Positions 34,237-43,549 of a stretch of DNA of 64,000 nucleotides are shown here, in pieces. The notes under the pieces are model-generated. The model was not told the DNA's origin, did not search any database, and was given only the letters and a program-made list of their open reading frames with translations. Position 1 is the stretch's first letter. The number at the start of each line of letters is the position of its first letter. Source of the DNA: Roseobacter sp. CCS2 (lineage in GTDB: Bacteria > Pseudomonadota > Alphaproteobacteria > Rhodobacterales > Rhodobacteraceae); assembly GCF_000169435.1 (NCBI RefSeq), contig NZ_AAYB01000005.1, forward strand, positions 62,001 through 126,000, read 5' to 3'. Position numbers and translations under genes: made by a program.

Positions 34237-36204
34237 ATGAAATACTACCCTGAGATCGATGGATTTCGTGCCATTGCTGTGCTGCTGGTGATTGCATACC
34301 ACTACTTCCCATCCTTTGCGCCTAACGGCTTTCTTGGTGTCGATATTTTCTTTGTTATTTCGGGGTTTGTGATATCTGGATCGCTCTTTAACTACTCCTC
34401 TGAGCTTACGCATAGGGAAATCATTGCAAAGTTTTACGCCAAGAGGTTTCGAAGAATTCTTCCTGCCTTGATAGGTTGCGCACTGTTCAGCACATTGGCG
34501 CTCGTGGTGCTCACAATTCGTCCATCAAGAGATGCTTTTCTTACGGGTGGCGCCGCTCTGTTTGGGCTATCAAACATAGTCCTGTTTGAACAAAACGCAG
34601 ACTATTTTGCCCTAAGCAGCCAGATCAATGCCTTTACCCACACATGGAGCTTGGGAGTCGAAGAACAATTCTATTTGATTTTCCCATTATTGGGGCTCTC
34701 CATAGGCGTTTTTGGAGCCTCCCGTCGACAGGTTTCAAACGCTGCTTTGAGTATCCTACTTTGCTTGGCGTTGTTGTCGTTTGTTTCGTACGCCTGGATG
34801 GCTTCCGCAAACTCTGTAGCGGCCTTTTACCTTTCACCATTTAGATTTTGGGAACTCTTGATCGGCTGTATCGCGTTTCTCGTGCACCAATCAAAATATC
34901 AGGTCACTTGGCCGAAGGCTCTGGATAGCCTTATTTTAGCGGTGCTTGCCATTTGTGTCTTTTGGAAGGCCGATTTTCCAGTGACGCAGGTTGCACTGAC
35001 CTGCTTTTGTACAGCGCTCCTTCTGCTCAGCATAACGAATAACGGTTTGCTAGGTTGGAAGATTTTCCTCAACGCAAAGCCAATTAATTACATCGGTCGC
35101 ATTTCTTACTCGCTTTATTTGTATCATTGGCCGATCCAAGTAATTTCAGTTGTCACCATAGGAAACAGTCCACAAGCCTTTCTGATTGCGCTGTGCCTGT
35201 CATTTCTTTTGGCAATCACCTCGTATCATTTGATCGAAATTCCATTTCGAAGACCAAGCTCAAAGAGATCTGACAGCAAGTACATCGCGATCAGTTTAGT
35301 CCTGTCGTCGTATGTCGGAGTGTTTGTCGCCATAGCTGGTCCCAAAGCCGCAGAAAGAATGCCTTGGACAGTTTTTGACTCTGTTGGCGTTGTTCCGCAT
35401 AAACCGTGGGATGTGATACCATGCCACGGTGCTGTCCGCATTGCAGCGGCAAGCGATCCTTTGTCGGAATGCCTTGGCTTTGGACCAAATTTATTGCCCG
35501 CTGATATCTTCCTTCTCGGTGACAGCCATGCAGCTCAACTTACGTTCCCATTGAAAGAAATCACCGATGAGCTCGGATCGTCGCTATATTTTATCAACAC
35601 GGACCGCGAAGGCGACTTCCCTTTCATTTTTTTAGCCCAACGTGAAGCTCCGTGGGGACCTGCTTTGAGCCGAACACTTCAGAATGTAGACTCTGGGGAC
35701 ACTTTAGTCTTAGCGTTCCATAGGGGCCATCTAAATGCAAAACGCGATATGCATCTGGATGTTTCAGCAGACACTTCACCTAACTCAAAATCAGAAAACC
35801 TTGGTCATAATCTAGAAAGGCTTGCGCATGAGTTAGTTGCCAGAGAGGTTCGTCTGATTTTGGTGTTGGATACGCCTCTGCTCTCTTACATTACGCAAGT
35901 TGAGACATGTGCCCTACAGGTTCGACTATGGGGCACCACCGCGTGTACAGTGAGTAAGCAACAGGATTTAAGAACGCGATCACGCCAGCAAACGTCCTTT
36001 GAAGCTGTGGCTGCAAAATTTGAGAACATGGTCACTATTGTCGATCCCGCAGACGTCTTTTTCGCAAACGGCAATAACTTCAACCCCATTGCAGAAGACG
36101 GCTCATATAGGATGATTGACTGGAACCACTTGAGCCAAAGAGAAGCACATTTGTTGGCTCCGCTTTTCAGGACTGCATTATCAAAAGACCAAAGCCATCG
36201 TTAG
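34237..36204 (+). CDS. Acyltransferase 3 (OafA/YrhL-like) with SGNH domain
   Basis: A 655-residue inner-membrane acyltransferase. The N-terminal part (about 1-345) has ten or more hydrophobic segments with YYPEIDGFRAIAVLLVIAYHYFP, FFVISGFVISG and the RFRRILPAL motif of the acyltransferase-3 family. The C-terminal extracytoplasmic SGNH domain has GDSHAAQ (about 427) and DWNHLS near the end. Such proteins O-acetylate O-antigen, capsule or peptidoglycan-type sugars. The gene is AT-rich compared with its neighbours and sits alone between two gene-poor gaps, suggesting transfer. Confidence 0.93.
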   Translation: MKYYPEIDGFRAIAVLLVIAYHYFPSFAPNGFLGVDIFFVISGFVISGSLFNYSSELTHREIIAKFYAKRFRRILPALIGCALFSTLALVVLTIRPSRDAFLTGGAALFGLSNIVLFEQNADYFALSSQINAFTHTWSLGVEEQFYLIFPLLGLSIGVFGASRRQVSNAALSILLCLALLSFVSYAWMASANSVAAFYLSPFRFWELLIGCIAFLVHQSKYQVTWPKALDSLILAVLAICVFWKADFPVTQVALTCFCTALLLLSITNNGLLGWKIFLNAKPINYIGRISYSLYLYHWPIQVISVVTIGNSPQAFLIALCLSFLLAITSYHLIEIPFRRPSSKRSDSKYIAISLVLSSYVGVFVAIAGPKAAERMPWTVFDSVGVVPHKPWDVIPCHGAVRIAAASDPLSECLGFGPNLLPADIFLLGDSHAAQLTFPLKEITDELGSSLYFINTDREGDFPFIFLAQREAPWGPALSRTLQNVDSGDTLVLAFHRGHLNAKRDMHLDVSADTSPNSKSENLGHNLERLAHELVAREVRLILVLDTPLLSYITQVETCALQVRLWGTTACTVSKQQDLRTRSRQQTSFEAVAAKFENMVTIVDPADVFFANGNNFNPIAEDGSYRMIDWNHLSQREAHLLAPLFRTALSKDQSHR

Positions 36205-36557
36205 AATTTGTTATGATTTTGTTAAGCGACGAGAGAGATTGTGAAGTTCCATGCAAATTTCCAATGGTAAATCAAATATGGATCTTGCTTATGGATTCTT
36301 TGGTTGGGCCATTACGGCGCATTTGGATTTAAGTGCTATCTTTCGTTAGCGTTGTAAGTTTAACAATACGAAATGACCGCTCCCGATTGAGCGCGGTGAA
36401 GTCTTGCGCTCGCAGCGAATGGTCCCCTTCCGCCAAGGTGTTTGATTTCAATCGCCGCTTTGGGCTGGTAGTGGTCGTTAGTACACGAATGTTGAACGGT
36501 AGCTTTGTCCGCATAGCAGTCATTGCCCTCAACGCGATCCTCGACTACCTTATCACC
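36205..36557. other. Gene-poor gap after the acyltransferase
   Basis: 353 nt without a supported gene. A plus-strand frame is open from 36333, but its first 75 codons are poor and lack a Shine-Dalgarno; only the part from ATG 36558 looks coding. The first ~150 nt are AT-rich. Confidence 0.5.
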
Positions 36558-36734
36558 ATGAAACATGTTCCTAAAGAAAACACCGATGATGCTCTTATTC
36601 AGGAATTCCTGAATAAAGGTGGCAAGGTCAGTGTTGGCAAAACCAAACCTTTGGCGGCTGAATTGGGTCTGAGCAATAATGTTTGGAACAACAAGCTGAC
36701 CAAGGAAGAAAAAGCGGCGCGCGACAAAAAGTAA
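36558..36734 (+). CDS. Small hypothetical protein
   Basis: A 58-residue basic protein (DDALIQEFLNKGGKVSVGKTK..., then ELGLSNNVWNNKLTKEEKA). This short form with an FLNKGGKV and NNVWNNKL core resembles small conserved proteins I know from other Rhodobacterales. The long frame from 36333 is rejected as start. No membrane segment; function unknown. Confidence 0.6.
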   Translation: MKHVPKENTDDALIQEFLNKGGKVSVGKTKPLAAELGLSNNVWNNKLTKEEKAARDKK

Positions 36735-36820
36735 GGTCGTACAGCATCAGCTGTCTCTTGCGCCAGATCAAGGCTGCGCGTGGGCTCTTTCGTCATGATG
36801 GGCGCAAAGGAGGATATCCG

Positions 36821-37147
36821 ATGTTACCAATCACTGCTGATAAGATCGCCGAGGTGATCATTCTGGCGCGCGAGCTTGACCGCGCCGAAAACGAGTTTGA
36901 TGGTTTTGTCGATCAGCTTGCCGATGATGAAAAGGTCGGGCTGGTCGCTGTCTTTTGGATTGGACGCGGGAGTTTTGAACCAGAGGATCTGGGCGACGCC
37001 TTGGCAACCGCAGAGCGCGAGGCGACAACGCCGACAGCGGATTATCTGAAAGGGTCGCCGCATCTGGCTGATCATCTTGAGGCTGGTATGGCGGCCCTTG
37101 GCGTTGATCCGTCAACGGCAGAGGATGATCTTTACCGCCCGGCCTAG
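36821..37147 (+). CDS. DUF3775 domain protein
   Basis: A 108-residue acidic soluble protein. The ITADKIAEVIILARELD start and the LADDEKVGLVAVFWIGRG core are typical of DUF3775, a family of unknown function common in alphaproteobacteria. ATG 36821 follows a strong Shine-Dalgarno (AAAGGAGG); the longer frame from 36683 overlaps the previous small gene. Confidence 0.8.
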   Translation: MLPITADKIAEVIILARELDRAENEFDGFVDQLADDEKVGLVAVFWIGRGSFEPEDLGDALATAEREATTPTADYLKGSPHLADHLEAGMAALGVDPSTAEDDLYRPA

Positions 37148-37177
37148 TAAGGTGGATCATGATCCACCTTACCGCGA

Positions 37178-38227
37178 TCATCGGGTCGCTTGATCAAACC
37201 AGCCTTGTGCCCGGCCCCAAACACCTTTGCTGATATCTGACAGCGTCATCAGGTGCGGCAACAGTTGTTCTGCAAAATCTTCGCTGCTTTCGGCAGGCAA
37301 CAAGGACGGCAGGTTGTCGATTGCTGTTACATCCAGCACGGGCCGGTCATGCACCCGCAGGGCAGGCGCCCCCCATGTTGTTGTGCGGTCATATACCTTA
37401 ATGGGGGAAAAGTCGCTGTCGGGGTCGCAAGCGATATCGCCGATCACCGAAAGCGCGCGTGGCGCCACTTTGGCGCTGGCAGGCACAAAGACCGGCGTGC
37501 CGGGCCGCGCCAGGATGCAGTTGAGAAAGATGTTGTGCGCCAACACTTCCGGAAATGGCCCGCCAGATGCAGTTTCGGCCATGTCCCATTTTGTTGTTCC
37601 CACACCCATTGCCTGACACAGGTCGGCGGCCCCTGTGCCGACGCGCCCCAAGGCCCCGATGATCAATGCGGTCGGCCGGTCTGTGCCCAATGCCATCAGG
37701 TCTTGCTGAAGTTCCATGAGTAGATGGTTTGCGCTTGGGTAGGCTTTGACCGGTCCGGCGACCTTGCCGTTCTGCTGCGCCATCCAGCACATCAATGATA
37801 CGGCAGCCCCCGCATAACCAGCCCAATAGCCGAATGCGGCAACCCGGCGCCCGTCCTCTTCGGTCAGGTATTCCAGATCATAAAGCGTGCCACCCCCTGC
37901 CTTGAACCGATTCAACAGAACCTTGCCTGATGGCTGCCCTTTATAGGCGTGCCCGAACATGATGTGGCGGTGGCGCAGGGGTGTGCCGTCTTCGGGCAAT
38001 TCCTTGAGGCCAAAGATGATTGCATTATCCGGTGCATCGACCCAGGAAAACTCTGGCGTGACGTCGCATCCGGCTGCGGCGTAATCAGCAATGGGCAGAC
38101 TGCGCTGTGTGCTTTCCTCAACCGTGACCTGATACCCTGCCGCAAGCAATTTGGCCGCCCCTTGTGGTGTCAGCCCAACCCGTTCTTCATGCGCGCGGGC
38201 TTCGGAGCGTACCCAGATATGCGTCAT
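37178..38227 (-). CDS. Saccharopine dehydrogenase (NAD+, L-lysine-forming)-like
   Basis: A 349-residue Rossmann-type dehydrogenase of the AlaDH/LYS1 group. The N-terminus (WVRSEARAHEERVGLTPQGAAKLLAAGY) carries the R/E...R...P substrate region of the family, and a nucleotide site lies in ALIIGALGRVGTGA (about 190). In fungi LYS1 makes lysine from saccharopine; in bacteria the direction and substrate are uncertain. I use ATG 38227, whose A is shared with the preceding GST stop (TGATG); GTG 38230 is an alternative. Confidence 0.85.
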   Translation of the reverse strand: MTHIWVRSEARAHEERVGLTPQGAAKLLAAGYQVTVEESTQRSLPIADYAAAGCDVTPEFSWVDAPDNAIIFGLKELPEDGTPLRHRHIMFGHAYKGQPSGKVLLNRFKAGGGTLYDLEYLTEEDGRRVAAFGYWAGYAGAAVSLMCWMAQQNGKVAGPVKAYPSANHLLMELQQDLMALGTDRPTALIIGALGRVGTGAADLCQAMGVGTTKWDMAETASGGPFPEVLAHNIFLNCILARPGTPVFVPASAKVAPRALSVIGDIACDPDSDFSPIKVYDRTTTWGAPALRVHDRPVLDVTAIDNLPSLLPAESSEDFAEQLLPHLMTLSDISKGVWGRAQGWFDQATR

Positions 38228-38829
38228 CACAGCATGCCTTTTTCAAAGATGGCTTGCACCGACGCTTTCGTGTTCATTTTATGCTGGAACGCGGTAAGGC
38301 GCGGATAGTGCGTGACGTCGACCCCATCACCCGGCAACCATGTCAGCACGACATAAAGATAGGCGTCAGACAGCACCTCTAACGTGCCTGTGGTGAAAGG
38401 CAGGCTTGGTAGAAACTCTTCCAGATGCGCCGCACAATCGTTCATCCGTTCCGGCACTTTGCGCTTCATGTCTGCAATCGAGCTTGCCTCGTCCGCCCAG
38501 CGTTCACCGCGCAGACCATGAGCGTGGTGCGGGTGCATGGTCGCGTTCAGGTATGAGATCAGTTCGCGCATTTTGGCGGCAGCGAATGCATCTTCCGGCA
38601 CCAGTTGCGGGGCGACGTATTCGATGATCGCAGGCGTTTCGGTCAAAATGCCGTCGGGGGTTTCCAAGGCGGGCACCCGGCCTTTTGGATTGATCTCGCG
38701 ATAGTCTTGTTTTGTCTGTTCTGCTGTGGCGAAATCAACGCGGACTGCCTCATAGGGGATATTCAATTCTTCCAGAACAAGGGCAACAGCAACGGAAATG
38801 GTGCGCGGTGCGTAATGTAGTTTCAGCAT
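38227..38829 (-). CDS. Glutathione S-transferase family protein
   Basis: A 200-residue GST. The N-terminal thioredoxin-like domain shows LHYAPRTISVAVALVLEELNIPYE and GRVPALETPDGILTETPAIIEYV; the helical domain follows. It directly precedes and touches the saccharopine dehydrogenase-like gene, so the two are co-transcribed. Substrate unknown. Confidence 0.9.
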   Translation of the reverse strand: MLKLHYAPRTISVAVALVLEELNIPYEAVRVDFATAEQTKQDYREINPKGRVPALETPDGILTETPAIIEYVAPQLVPEDAFAAAKMRELISYLNATMHPHHAHGLRGERWADEASSIADMKRKVPERMNDCAAHLEEFLPSLPFTTGTLEVLSDAYLYVVLTWLPGDGVDVTHYPRLTAFQHKMNTKASVQAIFEKGML

Positions 38830-38841
38830 GGGTGCGGTCCT

Positions 38842-39486
38842 TTAGTAATGTGTCTGGGCATGCAGCCGGTCGTCGCGGTCTAGGTGCGGCACGGCATTAA
38901 AGCTGGCAAGGATCGGTCCTTGCGGGATCACGCGGACCCGGTGTAGGGAACTGTTCATGATGGGCAGCAGGACGTGGGCCATGCGGGTGGGGTCGAGGTT
39001 GAGCAAATGGCGGATAATCATACCGATCACCCCGCCTGATGTGACGCACAACACCCGGACACCCGGATTGGCGGCCTCTTGCAGCACCGATGTCACCCGA
39101 TCCTCGAAAGAGGCGAAGGTTTCGACGCCCATAATCTCGGCCTTGTGCCAGGCTTCCATCACTTGCGGGACGTGGCTGGCAAATTCATCGGGGCCGGGGA
39201 AAGGCACGCCGTGCACGTCTTCAAGCGCTTGACCTAGATTAAAATAATCCATCTCGTTCAGGCGCGGGTCGATTTGCGGTTCGGTGTAACCGATACCAGT
39301 GGCGGTCTCTTTATGGCGGCGCAGGCTGCCGGAAATCACCTTGTCAAAGGCCCCTTCGCGGTCTGATAGGTAATCGCCCAGCCATTTGGCCTGCTGATGG
39401 CCCAAATCAGACAGCCGATCATAGCTTTCTTCGTCCGTTGCGCCGGAATTGGCCTGTCCGTGCCGGACTAAAATGATCTCGCCCAT
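38842..39486 (-). CDS. Histidine phosphatase family protein
   Basis: A 214-residue phosphoglycerate-mutase-like protein. The catalytic RHG is at the start (ILVRHGQAN). The second catalytic motif reads LCVTSGGVIGMI, with Ser where many members have His, a variant also seen in some alphaproteobacterial relatives. I choose the second Met (39486) because AGGAGG lies 6 nt before it; the first Met is too close to that Shine-Dalgarno. Probable phosphomonoesterase, substrate unknown. Confidence 0.85.
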   Translation of the reverse strand: MGEIILVRHGQANSGATDEESYDRLSDLGHQQAKWLGDYLSDREGAFDKVISGSLRRHKETATGIGYTEPQIDPRLNEMDYFNLGQALEDVHGVPFPGPDEFASHVPQVMEAWHKAEIMGVETFASFEDRVTSVLQEAANPGVRVLCVTSGGVIGMIIRHLLNLDPTRMAHVLLPIMNSSLHRVRVIPQGPILASFNAVPHLDRDDRLHAQTHY

Positions 39487-39736
39487 CATATTCCTCCTGA
39501 ACCCACAGGGTTACGAGGTGTGACGGGGGTTGGCAACGCATCAAAGGCGTCGAATTCACGGCGCACTAATCATGTCCTAGAAATCTTACGGGGTCTTTTG
39601 TTGTCACCTTTGGGTTGGTCTGCGCTGAAGGTTCCCGCCTTTTGCATTTTGCCGCACGTCTTCCTCTTGTTAACAGATTCTTAGCGTGGGATTGTGACCT
39701 TCAAGAGCAGCAAAAATTTCAAAAGCAGGGTATCCG

Positions 39737-41776
39737 TTGTCCACCGCATCGCTTCTGAGTGACGTTTTCGGCTTTGACGCCTTCAGGCCCGGTCAGGAAG
39801 AGATCGTCGATGCCGTGATCGCAGGTGAAGACACCCTTGCGATCATGCCGACCGGTGGTGGTAAATCCCTTTGTTTTCAATTGCCTGCCCTTGCGCGGCA
39901 GGGTGTCACCGTTGTTATTTCGCCTCTTATTGCCCTGATGCGCGATCAGGTGCGCGGTCTGCGCGAGGCGGGCGTTGAAGCAGGCGCACTGACGTCTGGC
40001 AATACCCCCGAAGAAACCGACGCTGTTTGGGACGCGTTAGAGGCCGGAACACTCAAGCTGTTGTATATGGCGCCGGAACGCCTTGCCTCTGGTGGGACGA
40101 TGAACATGCTGCGCCGGGCTGGCATCAGCATGATCGCGGTGGATGAGGCCCATTGTGTCAGCCAATGGGGCCATGATTTTCGCCCTGATTACCTGCGTAT
40201 TGGTGAGTTGAAGCGCACGTTGGATGTGCCTTTGGCCGCCTTTACCGCGACCGCTGACGCCGAAACCCGGGAAGAGATTGTTGAGAAGCTGTTTGGCGGG
40301 CAGCAACCATCGAGTTTTTTGCGTGGTTTTGACCGGCCCAACATCCATTTGGCTTTCGCCGTCAAAGATGGGCCGCGCAATCAGGTTTTGAACTTTGCAG
40401 CTGCGCGCAAGGGCCAATCGGGGATCGTGTATTGCGGGACACGCGCGAAGACCGAAACGCTTGCGAAGGCATTGGGTGATGCAGGCCACCGGGCTTGTCA
40501 TTACCATGGCGGGATGGAAGCCGAGGATCGGCGCATCGTCGAACGCCGATTTCAGCAAGAAGATGGGTTAATTGTTTGTGCGACCGTCGCCTTTGGCATG
40601 GGTATCGACAAACCCGATATTCGCTGGGTTGTGCATGCGGACCTGCCCAAGTCGATTGAGGCGTATTATCAGGAAATCGGTCGCGCGGGCCGTGATGGTG
40701 CGCCTGCCGAAACGCTTACCTTGTTTGGCCCTGATGACATCCGCTACCGTCGTCAGCAGATTGACGAAGGGCTGGCGCCCCCTGAACGCCGCGCGGCGGA
40801 TCATGGGCGGTTGAATGCGCTGCTGGGATTGGCAGAGGCGTTGCGATGCAGGCGTCAAAATCTGCTGGAATATTTCGGCGAAACCCCCGGCCCCTGTGGG
40901 CATTGCGATTTGTGCGATAAACCGGCTGAGGTGTTTGACGGCACAACTGCCGTGCGCATGGCGTTGTCTGCGGCTTTGCGGACGGAAGAATGGTTTGGCG
41001 CGGGGCATTTGATTGATATTCTGCTGGGCCATTCGACGGATAAAATTCAGCAACGCGGGCATGACAGTCTGCCTACCTATGGTGTTGGCAAGGATTATGA
41101 CAAACGCCAATGGCAGGCGATTTTCCGGCAGATGATGGGGCACGACCTGCTGCGCCCTGACCGCGAAAGGCATGGCGCGCTACGGATGACCGAACACGCG
41201 CGGCCTATCCTGCGGGGTGAGGCAACGATTGAACTGCGCCGCGACACCATCAAAGCCGCCCGCGGTTCTGGCCCTAAGGTGCGGATGCTGGTCAGCGAAG
41301 AAGACGCGCCGCTACTGTCTGCGTTGAAAGCCAAGCGGCGCTATCTGGCCGAGCAGGCCAATGTGCCCGCCTATATTATCTTTAACGACCGTACCTTGAT
41401 CGAAATGGCCGAAAAGCGGCCTATGACCTTGGATGAAATGGCCCATGTTGGCGGTGTCGGGGCCAAAAAGCTGGAAAACTACGGGCGCGCGTTTCTTGAA
41501 GTGATCGCCGGCGCGGTTGAAGATGTGCATCCGATGCGCCGCAAGCTGGCGGGGCGCGATGAAGGGGCGGTTTATGACCGGTTGATGCAGGTGCAAGCGT
41601 CGCTGAACCGCGGGCCGCATGGGGCCGACAAACCGATGAGTTGCTCTGCGTCGATGCTGGCCAAGGTGGCGCAACTGCGTGGGGCGGATATGGATAACCT
41701 GACCCGCGTCATCGGCGATAAATACGCAGAGCGGTTTGGTGAGGCTTTTTTGGAAGTGCTGGAAGAGGGGCAATGA
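39737..41776 (+). CDS. recQ: ATP-dependent DNA helicase RecQ
   Basis: A 679-residue superfamily 2 helicase that unwinds recombination and replication intermediates. Walker A (MPTGGGKSLCFQLPAL, about 40), DEAH box (VDEAHCVSQWGHDFRPDY), helicase C with GRAGRDG, zinc cysteines (CGHCDLCDK) and a C-terminal HRDC domain. The start is a TTG (39737) after GCAGGG; no in-frame ATG upstream gives a better fit. It overlaps fosX by 4 nt. Confidence 0.96.
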   Translation: MSTASLLSDVFGFDAFRPGQEEIVDAVIAGEDTLAIMPTGGGKSLCFQLPALARQGVTVVISPLIALMRDQVRGLREAGVEAGALTSGNTPEETDAVWDALEAGTLKLLYMAPERLASGGTMNMLRRAGISMIAVDEAHCVSQWGHDFRPDYLRIGELKRTLDVPLAAFTATADAETREEIVEKLFGGQQPSSFLRGFDRPNIHLAFAVKDGPRNQVLNFAAARKGQSGIVYCGTRAKTETLAKALGDAGHRACHYHGGMEAEDRRIVERRFQQEDGLIVCATVAFGMGIDKPDIRWVVHADLPKSIEAYYQEIGRAGRDGAPAETLTLFGPDDIRYRRQQIDEGLAPPERRAADHGRLNALLGLAEALRCRRQNLLEYFGETPGPCGHCDLCDKPAEVFDGTTAVRMALSAALRTEEWFGAGHLIDILLGHSTDKIQQRGHDSLPTYGVGKDYDKRQWQAIFRQMMGHDLLRPDRERHGALRMTEHARPILRGEATIELRRDTIKAARGSGPKVRMLVSEEDAPLLSALKAKRRYLAEQANVPAYIIFNDRTLIEMAEKRPMTLDEMAHVGGVGAKKLENYGRAFLEVIAGAVEDVHPMRRKLAGRDEGAVYDRLMQVQASLNRGPHGADKPMSCSASMLAKVAQLRGADMDNLTRVIGDKYAERFGEAFLEVLEEGQ

Positions 41777-42192
41777 GCAAGGGCCTGAGCCATATCACCT
41801 TTATTGTTCAGGATTTGGACAGGATGGAACAAATCCTGGTATCGGTCCTGAATGCTCAAAAGATATATGACAGCGGCAAGCAATCGCATTCACTATCGGC
41901 TGAACGGTTCTTTGATATTGGCGGAGTGTGGGTGGCTGTTATGCAAGGCGACCCACTGCCAACGCGCAGTTACAATCACGTTGCTTTTGAAATGGATGAT
42001 GCACAGTACGACGATCATTTGATGCGGATCAATGCGCTTGGCCTTGACGTCCGCGAGGGACGATCACGTATCGCGGGAGAAGGTCGGTCGATCTATTTTC
42101 ACGACTATGATAACCACTTGTTTGAGCTTCACACCGGCACTCTGCAAGAACGGCTAGAGCGCTATGCACGAGAGGCTCAAAAGCCCGTATAA
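41773..42192 (+). CDS. fosX: FosX-type fosfomycin hydrolase
   Basis: A 139-residue vicinal-oxygen-chelate metalloenzyme. Metal ligands are in place: His7 (SHITFIV), His69 (YNHVAFEM) and Glu118 (FELHTGTL). Glu44 matches the general base that lets FosX hydrolyse the fosfomycin epoxide with water rather than glutathione. GEGRSIYFHDYDNHLFELH is nearly the family consensus. It is co-translated with recQ (ATGA overlap), an unusual neighbour. Whether it gives resistance here or serves another epoxide is unknown. Confidence 0.9.
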   Translation: MSKGLSHITFIVQDLDRMEQILVSVLNAQKIYDSGKQSHSLSAERFFDIGGVWVAVMQGDPLPTRSYNHVAFEMDDAQYDDHLMRINALGLDVREGRSRIAGEGRSIYFHDYDNHLFELHTGTLQERLERYAREAQKPV

Positions 42193-42202
42193 AGCCTGCC
42201 CG

Positions 42203-43420
42203 TTAATCCAACCGCAGCTTGAACACCGCGTAGACCAGCAACGCGGCACAGCTCAGACCGGCCAAAAGAAACGGTGCGCGGATTGCCATTTCGCGCCCAA
42301 GGTCATCTTCCAGAACGGACACGAGCAAACCGCCCGCCAATGCCCCCAGCGGCATCGAACCCCAGCCGAAGAAGCGGTAGATGCTGTTCACACGCCCCAG
42401 CAACTCGGACGGGATGCGGCGCTGACGCCATGACACCGTGATCACGTTCCATAGCATCGCTGCGGCCATCACGCCGTAAAGGGCGCAGCCCATGACGATA
42501 CCTTGCGAGGTCAAACCGATGGTTGCATAGCCAATGCCCCAGCCTGCGACAGATGCGAAAAGGCACAGCTGGATCCCAAAAAGCCGCGTCAGCCAAGGGG
42601 CCAGCAAGCTGCCTGATATTGCACCCAACGCGGCAGCTGACAAAACCAGACCATAGACGGCGGGCGACAGGTTCAACACATCTTGGGCGAATAGCACCTG
42701 AACGGTCATTGTCGCGGTTGCGATGAAATTTGCCACGCCCAGCACGATCGCCAGCCTTAACAGCAATGCGTCGCCGCGCATAAATGCGATCCCTTCCTTC
42801 AGTGCTTGCCAAAAGCCGGTCTGCACCTTGATCGTGGGTTGCAATGTGATCAGCCAAACCAGCCCTGCGGCCAACGTCAGGAATGCGGCGTGAATGCCAA
42901 AGGGCAGTGCGATGCTGGATGCGATCAGCACGCCTGCCAAAGGTGGGCCAATGAACTGCCCGGTCAGTTGTTCGGTGCTCCAAAGCTGGCCGTTTGCTTT
43001 TTCCAGATCCTCGGATGCCACAATGGAGGGCAGGATCGTTTGGGCGGCGTTGTCCCTTAGCACCTCTGCACAGCCAAGCAGAAAGGCCAGCCCGGCCAGA
43101 AGCCAGACAGCACCGGGATCATGGTCTTGCATGGCCAGCAACATGATCGCAAAGGCAATCACTGCCCGTAAAAGGTCGGCACGGGCAATCAACTTGCGCC
43201 GGTCCACCCGGTCAATGACAACGCCAGCCGGGATTGCAAACAAAAGCCAAGGCAAACGCCCCGCTGCTGCAACAGCACCAATCATCAGCGCATTATCTGT
43301 CATCAGCGTGGCCAGCCACGGCAGCGCCAGAATAACCAGACCATCACCCAAGTTTGTAAGCGCGCCCGCACTGAACAGAAGCCGAAAATTGCGATTGCGC
43401 GCGAGCAGAGCCGTTGCCAT
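42203..43420 (-). CDS. MFS transporter, EntS-like
   Basis: A 405-residue major facilitator with about twelve hydrophobic segments. The N-terminal half carries FAIPAGVVIDRVDRRKLIARADLLRA, the motif-A-like loop of the enterobactin-exporter/EntS group, and there is a long loop near residue 190. Probable drug or siderophore efflux; substrate unknown. No siderophore synthesis genes are nearby. Divergent from truB. Confidence 0.9.
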   Translation of the reverse strand: MATALLARNRNFRLLFSAGALTNLGDGLVILALPWLATLMTDNALMIGAVAAAGRLPWLLFAIPAGVVIDRVDRRKLIARADLLRAVIAFAIMLLAMQDHDPGAVWLLAGLAFLLGCAEVLRDNAAQTILPSIVASEDLEKANGQLWSTEQLTGQFIGPPLAGVLIASSIALPFGIHAAFLTLAAGLVWLITLQPTIKVQTGFWQALKEGIAFMRGDALLLRLAIVLGVANFIATATMTVQVLFAQDVLNLSPAVYGLVLSAAALGAISGSLLAPWLTRLFGIQLCLFASVAGWGIGYATIGLTSQGIVMGCALYGVMAAAMLWNVITVSWRQRRIPSELLGRVNSIYRFFGWGSMPLGALAGGLLVSVLEDDLGREMAIRAPFLLAGLSCAALLVYAVFKLRLD

Positions 43421-43549
43421 GTTTTATCCTGGGGTTTGCGCAGCAGAAGGTGCTGTCCCTTCAGCCTGCTTTAACTGCAACGCTTTGTCCATATTGACCC
43501 GCGCGACCCGACCCTCTAGCAAGCGCCCATTCTGACAAAGGGCGATGAT

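Noticed and set aside
36333..36557. N-terminal extension of the small gene at 36558
   Set aside because: No Shine-Dalgarno and non-protein-like composition; the short form matches the conserved size.
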